Source: Terrabacter sp. MAHUQ-38
GTDB taxonomy: Bacteria > Actinomycetota > Actinomycetes > Actinomycetales > Dermatophilaceae
Length of the DNA stretch: 64,000 bases
Assembly: GCF_014518425.1 (NCBI RefSeq)
Contig: NZ_JACVCU010000001.1
Location: 372,001-436,000, forward strand
Direction: 5' to 3'
A program made the position numbers and the translations under genes. Below the pieces are notes generated by a model. That model did no database searches. It was not told the origin of the DNA and saw only the letters and a program-made list of their open reading frames with translations. Below are positions 7,557 through 16,065 of this stretch, one piece after another; within the stretch, counting starts at the first letter, position 1, and each line of letters opens with the position of its first letter.

Positions 7557-8833
7557 CCGCCCAGCCGCCCACCATGGCGCAGCCGCTGTGCCTGCGCCGG
7601 CCGAGCCTGCGTCGCTTCTGCCTGCGCGCGCGACTCGCCCGGCGCATCGTCGCGCAGGTCGCGAAGCGCGTCCGCGTCGACGTCGTCCTGCCCGACGGCT
7701 CGCTCCTCGACGGCGGCACGCGCCGGGCCGGTGTGCCCGCCCTCGAGGTCGTCCGCCCGACAGCCCTTTTCGAGCGGCTGGCGCACCACCCGAAGATCGG
7801 CCTGGGCGAGGCCTACATGGCCGGCGACTGGCGAGCGGCCGAGGGCACCGACCTCGCCGATCTCTTCGCGCCGTTCGCCGCGTGCCTGACGACGGCCGTG
7901 CCTCCGGGCTGGCTGCGGCTGCGCGGCGTCGTCGACCGGCGGATCCCGTCGACCCAGCGCAACTCGCTGCTCGGGTCGCGCCGCAACATCGAGGCGCACT
8001 ACGACCTGTCCAACGACCTCTTCGCGGCGTTCCTCGACGAGACGATGAGCTACAGCTCGGCGCTCTTCGACGAGCACCAGCCGCTGCACACGCAGTCGCT
8101 GGAGGCCGCGCAGCTGCGCAAGGTGCGCGCGATCCTCGACATGGCCAAGGTCGGCCAGGACACGCGCCTGCTCGAGATCGGGACGGGCTGGGGCACCCTC
8201 GCCCTCGAGGCCGCCCGACGCGGTGCCACGGTCACGAGCGTCACCCTGTCGAAGGAGCAGGCGGTGCTCGCCCGCCGGAGGGTGGCCGCGGCCGGCCAGG
8301 CCGACAGCGTCGACATCCGGATCCAGGACTATCGCGAGGTCGAGGGCGACTACGACGCCGTCGTCAGCGTCGAGATGGTCGAGGCCGTCGGCGAGGAGTA
8401 CTGGGAGACGTACTTCCGCACCATCGACGAGCGCCTCGCGCCGGGCGGCGTGGCCGCGGTCCAGGCGATCCTCATGTCGCACGAGCGACTCATGGCCACG
8501 AAGCACTCGTACGGCTGGATCCAGAAGCACATCTTCCCCGGCGGCCTCATCCCGAGTCTCCAGGCGATCAGCGAGACGACCGAGGGCGCGACGACACTGC
8601 GCATCACGGGTGTCGAGGCGTTCGGCGCCGACTACGCCGAGACGCTGCGACGCTGGCGAGAGGCGTTCCTCGCGCGCTGGCCCGAGGTCGCCGCGCTCGG
8701 CTTCGACGACACCTTCCGTCGCAAGTGGGAGTTCTACCTCGCGTACTGCCAGGCCGGCTTCGCCACGGGCTACCTCGACGTCGCCCAGGTGCGTCTCGAG
8801 CGGCAGGGCACCGGGCGGGGGGCCCCCAGATGA
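7553..8833 (+). CDS. Cyclopropane-fatty-acid synthase family methyltransferase
   Basis: A 426-residue SAM-dependent methyltransferase of the Cfa/mycolic-acid cyclopropane synthase family. An N-terminal lipid-interaction domain (~1-130) is followed by RRNIEAHYDLSNDLFAAFLD, then the SAM-binding LEIGTGWGTLALEA (207-220) and QKHIFPGG. Classical members add methylene across cis double bonds of membrane phospholipids. Relatives beside an FAD oxidoreductase, as here, methylate acyl chains on the way to furan fatty acids in Rhodobacter. Sequence alone does not separate these. Start ATG 7553 overlaps the DUF1365 stop; its stop overlaps the photolyase start. Confidence 0.9.
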   Translation: MTAQPPTMAQPLCLRRPSLRRFCLRARLARRIVAQVAKRVRVDVVLPDGSLLDGGTRRAGVPALEVVRPTALFERLAHHPKIGLGEAYMAGDWRAAEGTDLADLFAPFAACLTTAVPPGWLRLRGVVDRRIPSTQRNSLLGSRRNIEAHYDLSNDLFAAFLDETMSYSSALFDEHQPLHTQSLEAAQLRKVRAILDMAKVGQDTRLLEIGTGWGTLALEAARRGATVTSVTLSKEQAVLARRRVAAAGQADSVDIRIQDYREVEGDYDAVVSVEMVEAVGEEYWETYFRTIDERLAPGGVAAVQAILMSHERLMATKHSYGWIQKHIFPGGLIPSLQAISETTEGATTLRITGVEAFGADYAETLRRWREAFLARWPEVAALGFDDTFRRKWEFYLAYCQAGFATGYLDVAQVRLERQGTGRGAPR

Positions 8834-10188
8834 TGCCGTCGACGACCTCGGTCCTGTGGTTGCGGCGCGACCTGCGACTGAACGACCACCCGGCGCTGCT
8901 CGCCGCGGTCGGGGACGCCACGCACGTGCTGCCCGTCTTCGTGCTCGACCCCCGGCTGGCGCGCGACTCCCCGCGCACCCAACGGCTGCTCGCCTCGCTC
9001 GCGTCGTTGTCGAAGGACACACGCCGTGCGCTCGTCGTCCGCAAAGGCGACCCCGTCGACGTCATCCCACGCCTCGCGAGGGAGGTCGGCGCCCTGCGGG
9101 TGCACGTCACCCGGGAGACCACCCCCTACGGTCGCCGACGCGACGAGAAGATCGCGAGGGCTCTCGCCGACGACGGCCGCGAGCTCGTCGCCACCGGCAC
9201 TCCGTATGCCGTCGGGCCCGGACGCATCCTCAACCAGTCCGGTTCTCCCTACAAGGTCTTCACGCCGTTCTCGAAGGCGTGGCACCGGCACGGGAGGCCT
9301 GCGCCGGCGTCCCGGCCCACGCGCATCCCGTGGCTGCGGGCCGACGTGGGCAGCGACGCCCTGCCGACCGTGACGCTGACGGAGGCCGGTGAAGCTGCGG
9401 CGCTCGAGCGTTGGGATGCCTTCCTGCGCGAGGGCCTCACGGCATACGACAAGGAACGCGACCGACCCGACCTCGACACCACGAGCCGGATGTCGGCGGC
9501 CCTCAAGTTCGGCGAGATCCACCCGCGGACCATCCTGGCCGACCTCGCAGCCCACACCGCCGGGCGATCGCAGGCCGCGAACACGTATGTGACAGAGCTG
9601 ATCTGGCGCGAGTTCCACGCCGACGTGCTGTGGCACGACCCCGACTCGGCGTGGCACGACCTGCGGCCGGAGCTCGCGAGGCTGCCGTACGACTCGGGCC
9701 CCGAGACCGACCGGCTCGTCGACGCGTGGCGCGAGGGGCGTACCGGCTACCCGATCGTCGACGCCGGCATGCGCCAGCTGCTCCACGAGGGCTGGATGCA
9801 CAACCGGCTGCGGATGGTCACGGCGAGCTTCCTGACCAAGGACCTCCACGTGTGGTGGCCGGTCGGCGCCAGGCACTTCCTCGAGCACCTCGTCGACGGT
9901 GACCTCGCCTCCAACAACCACGGCTGGCAGTGGGTCGCGGGGACCGGTACGGACGCGACGCCGTACTTCCGGGTCTTCAACCCGGTGACCCAGGGCAAGA
10001 AGTTCGACCCGGACGGCGTGTACGTCCGGCGCTGGGTGCCCGAGCTGCGCCACCTGCCGGGAGCAGCGGCGCACGAACCGTGGAAGCACGACAACGGGTA
10101 CGACAACGACTACCCGAGGCAGGTCGTCGACCACGACGACGAGCGCAGGGAGACGTTGGCGCGCTACGAGCGCGCGCGTCGTCGATGA
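8830..10188 (+). CDS. phr: Deoxyribodipyrimidine photolyase
   Basis: A 452-residue class I photolyase/cryptochrome-family enzyme. The N-terminal alpha/beta domain begins VLWLRRDLRLNDHPALL. The C-terminal FAD-binding domain contains YPIVDAGMRQL, MHNRLRM, the TASFLTKDL stretch and NNHGWQWVAGTGTDA, all typical of CPD photolyases. It uses reduced FAD and blue light to split pyrimidine dimers. It starts at ATG 8830, overlapping the methyltransferase stop, with a second ATG directly after. Its place in an operon facing a CarH-type repressor fits light-induced DNA repair. Confidence 0.95.
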   Translation: MMPSTTSVLWLRRDLRLNDHPALLAAVGDATHVLPVFVLDPRLARDSPRTQRLLASLASLSKDTRRALVVRKGDPVDVIPRLAREVGALRVHVTRETTPYGRRRDEKIARALADDGRELVATGTPYAVGPGRILNQSGSPYKVFTPFSKAWHRHGRPAPASRPTRIPWLRADVGSDALPTVTLTEAGEAAALERWDAFLREGLTAYDKERDRPDLDTTSRMSAALKFGEIHPRTILADLAAHTAGRSQAANTYVTELIWREFHADVLWHDPDSAWHDLRPELARLPYDSGPETDRLVDAWREGRTGYPIVDAGMRQLLHEGWMHNRLRMVTASFLTKDLHVWWPVGARHFLEHLVDGDLASNNHGWQWVAGTGTDATPYFRVFNPVTQGKKFDPDGVYVRRWVPELRHLPGAAAHEPWKHDNGYDNDYPRQVVDHDDERRETLARYERARRR

Positions 10189-10958
10189 GCCGGGTCGATG
10201 GGACGGGTCGGTGGAGCCAGTCGGGAGGAGGGCAGGTGCGGGGTCCGGTCGCCGAGCTGCGGGCGTTCCTCGACGCCGCCCTGCTCCGCCCCGGCGCCGG
10301 CGAGCAGCCCGACCCGCCGCCGGCACGGACGCGACGACGGGTCGTCGCCGCCGTGACCCTCGCCGTCGGCTCGGCCGCGCTCGCCTGGGCGCTGCGGATC
10401 CGACCGGGCGACCCACTCTTCTACGCCGCAACCCTCGCTCTGGCCGCTGCATGGGGAGTCGGCGCGGTGGTCTCAGGGCCGCTCCACTTCGGCCGGGGCC
10501 ACACGCGCGCCGGCGGCCCTGCGGCGCGACCCGTCGTGCAGTCGCTCGCCCTCGGCACGCTGCTGCTCGCGGTCTTCCTCGTCGGTGCCCTCGTGGTGGC
10601 GCGCGTCCCGGTGCTGCGCGAGCCGGTCGACGAGCTGCTCGACCACGCACGTTTCGGCTCGCTCCCCGTCGTCCTCGCCATCACGGTGCTCAACGGCGTG
10701 GTCGAGGAGCTGTACTTCCGCGGCGCGCTGTATGCCGCCCTGCCGTCGCACGCGGTCGCCGTGACGACCGTGCTCTACGCGCTGACCACGGTCGGCAGCG
10801 GCATCCCCCTGCTGGTGCTCGCCGCCGCCGTCCTCGGGCTCGTGACGGCGCTGCAGCGCCGGGCCACGGGCGGCATCCTCGGGCCGATCATCACGCACGT
10901 GACGTGGTCGGCCGGGATGCTCCTGCTCCTCCCACCCGCCCTCGAGCTGACCAGGTGA
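10185..10958 (+). CDS. CPBP family intramembrane protease
   Basis: A 257-residue polytopic membrane protein, probably with six or seven segments after a charged N-terminus. It has the CPBP/Abi motif 1 as VVEELYFRGALY (E-E-x3-R), which supplies catalytic glutamates in Rce1-type proteases, and a second conserved histidine in IITHVTWSAG. CPBP proteins cleave within the membrane or act in membrane-stress and bacteriocin-tolerance roles. The target is unknown. ATG 10185 overlaps the photolyase stop, so it is coupled to the light operon. The first ~50 residues are less conserved in appearance. Confidence 0.85.
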   Translation: MSRVDGTGRWSQSGGGQVRGPVAELRAFLDAALLRPGAGEQPDPPPARTRRRVVAAVTLAVGSAALAWALRIRPGDPLFYAATLALAAAWGVGAVVSGPLHFGRGHTRAGGPAARPVVQSLALGTLLLAVFLVGALVVARVPVLREPVDELLDHARFGSLPVVLAITVLNGVVEELYFRGALYAALPSHAVAVTTVLYALTTVGSGIPLLVLAAAVLGLVTALQRRATGGILGPIITHVTWSAGMLLLLPPALELTR

Positions 10959-10962
10959 CCTG

Positions 10963-12384
10963 ATGACGTCCCACGACACCACCCCGCCCATCCCCGCGCG
11001 CACCGCTCTCGTGACCGGCGCGTCCGGCTACGTGGGCGGGCACGTCGTGCCGAGGCTGCTCGCGGACGGGTGGCGAGTACGCGTGCTCACCCGGCGTCGG
11101 GCGTCGCTCGAGAGCCGGCCCTGGCTCGAGGAGGTCGAGGTGGTGGAGGGCGACGTCTCGTCCGAGACGGACATGCGCACGGCACTGTCCGGAGTCGACG
11201 CCGCCTGGTACCTCGTGCACTCGATGGACGACCGTCCTGACTTCGAGTCGCGCGACCGTGAGGCCGCGACGACGTTCGGCGCGGCGGCGCGCGAGGAGGG
11301 CGTGTCGCGGATCGTCTACCTCGGCGGCCTGCACCCCCACGACGAGGTGCTCTCGCCGCACCTCGCGTCCCGCGTCGAGGTGGGCCGGATCCTGCTGGAC
11401 TGCGGCGTGCCCACGGCCGTGCTCCAGGCCGCCGTCGTGCTCGGCGACGGCTCGGCGTCGTTCGACATGCTGCGCTACCTCACGGAGCGGCTGCCGGCGA
11501 TGGTCGCCCCGAAGTGGCTCGAGAACAAGATCCAGCCGATCGCGGTCGACGATGTCGTGACCCTGCTCGTCGGCGCGGGCAGCCTTCCGCCAGAGGTGAG
11601 CCGGGCGTTCGACATCGGCGGTCCGGAGGTGCTCACCTACCGGGAGATGATCGCGCGGTTCGCCGATGTGGCGGGGCGCCGAAGGCCGTTCGTCGTCACG
11701 GTCCCCGTGCTGACACCTGGGCTCGCGAGTCACTGGGTCGGGCTCGTCACCCCGATCTCGGCCGGGCTGGCGAAGCCGCTCGTCGGCAGCCTCGTGCACG
11801 AGGTCGTCGTCAAGGAGCGCGACATCGAGCAGCACGTCGACGTGCCGGGAGGGTTGACCGACTTCGACACGGCCGTGAGATCGGCGGTGCAGAACGCCGA
11901 ACCCGACACCGCACGACGCAACCTCGCCCTCACGGGGACGGCGACCATGGCGTGTGCCATAGCGGGTTCACTTGCGACACAGCCGAGCTCGCGTTGGTAC
12001 CGGTCCCTCGACCTGCCCGGGTGGCAGCCGCCCACCGTGGCGTTCCCCGTGGTGTGGACCGGCCTCTACGCCGACCTCGCGGCGAGCTCGGCGGCCGCGC
12101 TCACCGCGTACGACCGGGCGGGCGACACGGCGGGCCGCACCGCGTACCTCAAGGCGTTCGGCACCAACCTCGCGCTCAATGCGGCATGGAGCGTCGTCTT
12201 CTGGCGCGTGCGCAAGCCCTGGGCTGCCGCCGCAGGAGCGGCCGCGCTCACGGTGAGCGCGGGCGACCTCGCCCGGCGTGCAGGAGCCGCCAAGACGGGC
12301 GCGGGCATCGCCCTGTCTCCGTACGCCGCGTGGTGCGGTTTCGCCACTGTCCTCTCGAGCGCGATCGCCCGCCGCAACCGCTGA
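10963..12384 (+). CDS. Fusion of NAD(P)-binding SDR-like domain and TspO/MBR domain
   Basis: A 473-residue two-domain protein. Residues ~12-310 form an atypical short-chain dehydrogenase/NmrA-like Rossmann domain (VTGASGYVGGHVVPRLL; YLVHSMDD). Residues ~325-470 match TspO/peripheral benzodiazepine receptor: SSRWYRSLDLPGWQPP, VVWTGLYADLA, the TNLALNAAWSVVFW stretch and SPYAAWCGFATVL. TspO proteins bind and can break down protoporphyrin IX and are linked to photo-oxidative stress. The gene starts 4 bases after the CPBP stop, so it is the last gene of the light operon. The fusion suggests NAD(P)-dependent work on a tetrapyrrole or lipid at the membrane (inference). Confidence 0.85.
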   Translation: MTSHDTTPPIPARTALVTGASGYVGGHVVPRLLADGWRVRVLTRRRASLESRPWLEEVEVVEGDVSSETDMRTALSGVDAAWYLVHSMDDRPDFESRDREAATTFGAAAREEGVSRIVYLGGLHPHDEVLSPHLASRVEVGRILLDCGVPTAVLQAAVVLGDGSASFDMLRYLTERLPAMVAPKWLENKIQPIAVDDVVTLLVGAGSLPPEVSRAFDIGGPEVLTYREMIARFADVAGRRRPFVVTVPVLTPGLASHWVGLVTPISAGLAKPLVGSLVHEVVVKERDIEQHVDVPGGLTDFDTAVRSAVQNAEPDTARRNLALTGTATMACAIAGSLATQPSSRWYRSLDLPGWQPPTVAFPVVWTGLYADLAASSAAALTAYDRAGDTAGRTAYLKAFGTNLALNAAWSVVFWRVRKPWAAAAGAAALTVSAGDLARRAGAAKTGAGIALSPYAAWCGFATVLSSAIARRNR

Positions 12385-12411
12385 GTCCGTCGGAGCGAGG
12401 TCAGCGGCCCG

Positions 12412-13665
12412 TCACAGCCACCAGCAGTCGGAGGCCTGCGGGAGCCCGGCGACGCGGGCCTCGAGGAAGGCGAACTGCTTGGCGAACGACGGCACCGCAC
12501 CGCCGACGTGGGTCGGCGTGATGTTCGGCGAGAAGGCGACGTTGGCGCCGCGCGCGCACCAGTCCCGCGCGAGGCCCTTGCCCACGGCGTACGGGATGAC
12601 GTCGTCGAGGACCGAGTGCGTCACGAGGACGGGCACGGCGGGCCGGAGACGGCCGATGCGCTGGTCGGCGATGATCGAGCGGAACGGCTCGGACGCGGCG
12701 AGCTCTGCGAGGTCGCGGCCGTCGGCGGTCAGGGTGCTCGACCTCGTGAAGGCGTGCAGCGCGATCGACTCGGCGACGCACTCGCCTCGCACGGCCTCTG
12801 TGACCGACTGGCCGCGGGCGTTGAGGTAGTCGTCGAGGTCGATGCCGTAGGCGGCGGCCTGACCGGCGACGGCGTAGAGGGCGAAGGCCGAGTAGAGGCT
12901 GCCGTCGAGGTGGGCAGCGACGGCACCGAGCTCGGCGGGCACCGCACCGGCGACCGCGCCCTTGACCTTGAGCTCCGGCGCGTACGTGGGGGCGAGCTCG
13001 ACCGCGGCCGCCGTGGCCCCTCCACCCTGGCTGTAGCCGGCGAGGAGCACCGGCCCCGCCGACGGGAGACCGGTGGCGGGGAGCTGCTGGGCGGCCCGGA
13101 CCATGTCGAGTACGGCGTGTGCCTGCGCCTCGCGCACCATGTACGTGTGGGTGCCGGGCGTGCCGAGGCCCTCGTAGTCGGTCATCGCGACGGCATACCC
13201 GCGGGCCAGCAGGCCGGAGATGAAGGCGCCCTCGTACTCGGAGCCCGCAGCGAGCTGGCGGCTGGGGGCGCACTGGTCGCCGAGGCCCTGGGTGCCGGCG
13301 GCGTAGCCGACGACGGGACGCTGACCGACGCCGACCCACGGGACCGGAGGCGCGAGGACGGTGCCGGTGACGGCGACGGGCGCGCCGGTGCGGTCACGCG
13401 TGGCGTACATGACGCGGGTGGCCCGCGCGTTCGACGGGACGAGGCGCAGAGGGTCGAGGTAGAAGGTCATCGGCTCGGCGCGGAAGACCGTGCCGGGTGA
13501 CGCGTCGACGGAGCCCGGCGGCGTGTAGAAGTCGGCGGCGCGGGCGGTGGTGACCGGCGACATGAGGGCCGCGGCCACGGCGAGGGCGACGACTCCGAGG
13601 ACGCGGCGAGGGCGGGAGAGCCGGACGGGAGCGAACGAGGCGCAAGGCGTGGAGGGGTGGGGCAT
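12412..13665 (-). CDS. Secreted lipase-family alpha/beta hydrolase
   Basis: A 417-residue exported hydrolase of the secretory lipase (LIP) family. It has a long basic N-terminus followed by a hydrophobic signal segment (VLGVVALAVAAALM) and a likely cleavage after ARA at ~43. The nucleophile elbow is LAGYSQGGG. The downstream acid/base region includes VLVTHSVLDDVIPY and a histidine in TPTHVGG, completing a Ser-Asp-His triad. Cysteines C133 and C414 approximately could form a disulfide. It is a single gene with a perfect dyad 46 bases upstream of its start, a candidate operator. Substrate is probably a lipid ester. Confidence 0.88.
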   Translation of the reverse strand: MPHPSTPCASFAPVRLSRPRRVLGVVALAVAAALMSPVTTARAADFYTPPGSVDASPGTVFRAEPMTFYLDPLRLVPSNARATRVMYATRDRTGAPVAVTGTVLAPPVPWVGVGQRPVVGYAAGTQGLGDQCAPSRQLAAGSEYEGAFISGLLARGYAVAMTDYEGLGTPGTHTYMVREAQAHAVLDMVRAAQQLPATGLPSAGPVLLAGYSQGGGATAAAVELAPTYAPELKVKGAVAGAVPAELGAVAAHLDGSLYSAFALYAVAGQAAAYGIDLDDYLNARGQSVTEAVRGECVAESIALHAFTRSSTLTADGRDLAELAASEPFRSIIADQRIGRLRPAVPVLVTHSVLDDVIPYAVGKGLARDWCARGANVAFSPNITPTHVGGAVPSFAKQFAFLEARVAGLPQASDCWWL

Positions 13666-13710
13666 CGAGCGGTCTCCTCTGACCAGGGGACGACGTCGGT
13701 GGCGTCCACT

Positions 13711-13729
13711 CGCCAGTAACCTACTGGCG
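13711..13729. promoter_or_regulatory. Perfect inverted repeat upstream of the lipase
   Basis: CGCCAGTAACCTACTGGCG is an 8-base perfect dyad around a 3-base centre, 46-64 bases upstream of the lipase start. The flanking sequence partly extends it (GGTTAC appears again beyond one arm). The size and symmetry fit a TetR- or GntR-type operator. No TetR gene lies nearby, so the regulator is unknown. Confidence 0.5.
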
Positions 13730-13838
13730 GTAACCGGCGTTGTCGCGACGAGGACGACCCTCGATCGCGCCGTCTTGTGGTGTCTAGCCCCAGCCCAATA
13801 GACCGCGAGACGAGCCCAGAGGGCTCGAGCGGGTCACC

Positions 13839-14801
13839 TCAGGCGCTGACCGGCTGCTTGGTGAAGGCGCGACGGTAGGAGACCGGCGGGATGCCGATCT
13901 GCCGCTGGAAGTGATGGCGCAGCACCGCAGCTGTCGCGAAGCCGCTCTCGCGGGCGATGCGCTCGACGTCGAAGTCGGTCGACTCGAGCAGGTGCCTGGC
14001 TCGCAGCACGCGCTGGCTCGTCAGCCACTTGTGCGGCGTCGTGCCGACCTCGGCGGTGAAGCGGCGGGCAAAGGTCCGCTCCGACATGGCGGCCCGCTTG
14101 GCGAGCGACGGGATCGAGTGCTCCTCGTCGAGACGTTCGACGACCCACTCCAGGACGTCCTGCAGACCCTCGCACGGTTCGGAGGGGACCGGGGTCTCGA
14201 CGAACTGGCGCTGACCGCCGGACCGGTGCGGTGGGACCACCATCCGCCGCGCGATGCGCGTGGCGACCTCCGAGCCGAGCTCCGTGCGGACGAGGTGGAG
14301 GCACGCGTCTATGCCGGCCGCGGTGCCGGCGCTCGTCAGGACCGGGCCGTCCTCGACGTAGAGGACGTCGAGGTCGACGCAGGCGCGGGGGTGCTCGGCC
14401 GCCAGCCGGGCGGCATACCTCCAGTGCGTCGTGCAGTCACGGCCGTCGAGCAGGCCGGCCGCGGCGAGCTGGAAGGCGCCGGAGCAGACGGAGAGGACGC
14501 GCCCGCCGTTCTCGGCGGTCTCGCGCAGGATGTCGAGTACCTCGGGGTCGAAAGGTCCGTCGACCGAACCGCCGGGGATCGCGACGAGGTCGACGCCGCG
14601 GGCGGCCTCCAGCGGGTGGGTGGCGACCACGCTCACGCCGCTCGTCGTGCGCAGGACCTCGCCCGGGCGTGCGGAGCAGACCCGGAAGTCGAACGCCGGG
14701 ACGCCGTCGTCGGTGCGGTCGAGGCCGAAGACCTCGCACAGCACCCCGAGCTCGAACATGGCCACCGGTTCCTTGACGATCACGGCAATCGTGCTCAACA
14801 T
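13839..14801 (-). CDS. GlxA-type AraC-family transcriptional regulator with DJ-1/PfpI domain
   Basis: A 320-residue regulator. Residues ~1-180 are a DJ-1/PfpI (class I glutamine amidotransferase-like) domain with the nucleophile-elbow-like SVCSGAFQLAAAGLLDG. Residues ~215-315 are a double AraC helix-turn-helix (SLAKRAAMSERTFARRF and FDVERIARESGF). GlxA-type regulators control catabolic and nitrogen genes; the ligand is unknown. ATG 14801 is used because it gives the usual N-terminus (MLSTIAVIVKEPVAMFELGV). It is divergent from the small membrane-protein gene at 14892, which could be a target. Confidence 0.9.
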   Translation of the reverse strand: MLSTIAVIVKEPVAMFELGVLCEVFGLDRTDDGVPAFDFRVCSARPGEVLRTTSGVSVVATHPLEAARGVDLVAIPGGSVDGPFDPEVLDILRETAENGGRVLSVCSGAFQLAAAGLLDGRDCTTHWRYAARLAAEHPRACVDLDVLYVEDGPVLTSAGTAAGIDACLHLVRTELGSEVATRIARRMVVPPHRSGGQRQFVETPVPSEPCEGLQDVLEWVVERLDEEHSIPSLAKRAAMSERTFARRFTAEVGTTPHKWLTSQRVLRARHLLESTDFDVERIARESGFATAAVLRHHFQRQIGIPPVSYRRAFTKQPVSA

Positions 14802-14891
14802 CTGGCCAGCATGACACGTTGGCAGGATCTTGTCGAACATCGTCTGTTCTGCCACTCGTGGCTGGATCAGTACGGGCGCAGACTTTCTGCC

Positions 14892-15125
14892 ATGGACATC
14901 ATCTTCTTCATCGCCATGATCGTCGCTCTCGTCGCAGCCCTCGGGCCGCACCACCGCCGGACGTTCTCGCTGCCTCGTGCGCCCTTCGGCGCCGACGCGG
15001 AGATCGACCGCGACCTCTCCCGGGTCCTGCACGACACACCTGTCGCGCACGACACCCGGGTCGCCCACGACATCCGCGTCGCGCAGCGCACCCGGATCGC
15101 GCACGACACTCGCGTCGCGCACTGA
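14892..15125 (+). CDS. Small membrane protein with hexapeptide-repeat tail
   Basis: A predicted 77-residue protein. It has one N-terminal transmembrane helix (MDIIFFIAMIVALVAALG), a short basic/acidic linker, and a tail made of five hexapeptides of form H-D-T-R-V-A (variants HDTPVA, HDIRVA, QRTRIA). The repeat is visible at DNA level as five 18-base units from 15030 to 15119. The ribosome site is weak, and the opposite strand is also open, so expression is unproven. The hydrophobic start and strict repeat favour the plus-strand reading. I do not recognise the family. Confidence 0.5.
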   Translation: MDIIFFIAMIVALVAALGPHHRRTFSLPRAPFGADAEIDRDLSRVLHDTPVAHDTRVAHDIRVAQRTRIAHDTRVAH

Positions 15126-15172
15126 ACGCCAGCAGGATCAGCTCTGCTCGGGCAGGTCGAGCAGCACGTTGC

Positions 15173-16027
15173 TCACGCCGGGCCGTCGGCCCGACCCCAC
15201 AGGTCGTGCGGGTCGCGGCCCGCGCGGAAGCCACAAGCCTCGGCGAGCTGGGACGCCTCGCGGAATCGGCGGCCCAGCCCTTCGGGAGCGTGGGCGTCGC
15301 TGCCGAAGCTGACCGCGTCGCCACCGACCTCGCGCCACCAGCGCACGACCGTCGGATGCAGAGGCAGGACCGTGTTGATCTCCAGAGCCTTGCCTGCCGC
15401 CGCGGTCGCCTCGAGGGCGTGGCGGAACTCCGCCTCGAAGTCCGCCGGGTCGAAGGGCCCCTCGGTCCGGGCAGGCCAGGAGCGGGCCGGGTAGTCGATG
15501 TGGGCGAGGACCGCGAACGTCTCGTCGACGGCGACCATGTCGGCGACGTCGAGCAGGTAGGAGCGGACGACGTCGGCGGAGGCGCGCCGTCCGAAGAGCT
15601 CGCCCGGCTCGGTCCAACCGTTGCCGTCGGGTAGGCAGTGCAGGGAACCCAGCACCCGGTCGAACGTGCCTGCCGCCAGGACCCGACGAACGGCCTCGGT
15701 GTGCAGGTGAGGCTCTCCGAGCTCCACTCCGGTGAGAAGGCGCAGGCCGGAGAATTGCTCGCGGCAGGCCTCGACGGCGTCGAGGTAGCCTGCGGCGTCG
15801 AACCGACGCGGGGTCACGAGCCCGTCGTTCGAGGTGAAGTTCAGCAGGTGCGCGTCCGGGTCGACGTGCGTCCGGTCGAGGGTCCACACGGTGTGGTCGA
15901 CGTGTTCGGTGAACGCCACAGCCGGCAGGCCGATCTCGATGGCCCGCGAGCACGTCCTCGCCATGTCGCCGAACGCCGCATCCCAGGACCACTCCGTGTG
16001 CACGTGACTGTCGGCCGGCAGGCTCAT
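15173..16027 (-). CDS. PHP-domain phosphohydrolase, histidinol-phosphatase-like
   Basis: A 284-residue PHP-domain protein. The metal-binding motifs are DSHVHTEWSW at the N-terminus, FTEHVDH, GVELGEPH, SLHCLP, LAHIDYPAR and FGSDAH near the end. They cover the positions expected for a trinuclear metal centre. Many HisJ-like members hydrolyse histidinol phosphate, others nucleic acid or polyphosphate substrates. No other his gene is nearby, so function in histidine synthesis is not assured. It starts at ATG 16027 and appears monocistronic. Confidence 0.87.
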   Translation of the reverse strand: MSLPADSHVHTEWSWDAAFGDMARTCSRAIEIGLPAVAFTEHVDHTVWTLDRTHVDPDAHLLNFTSNDGLVTPRRFDAAGYLDAVEACREQFSGLRLLTGVELGEPHLHTEAVRRVLAAGTFDRVLGSLHCLPDGNGWTEPGELFGRRASADVVRSYLLDVADMVAVDETFAVLAHIDYPARSWPARTEGPFDPADFEAEFRHALEATAAAGKALEINTVLPLHPTVVRWWREVGGDAVSFGSDAHAPEGLGRRFREASQLAEACGFRAGRDPHDLWGRADGPA

Positions 16028-16065
16028 CCCGCCACGGTAGGCGCGTCAGCACCTCGCCCGACGCC

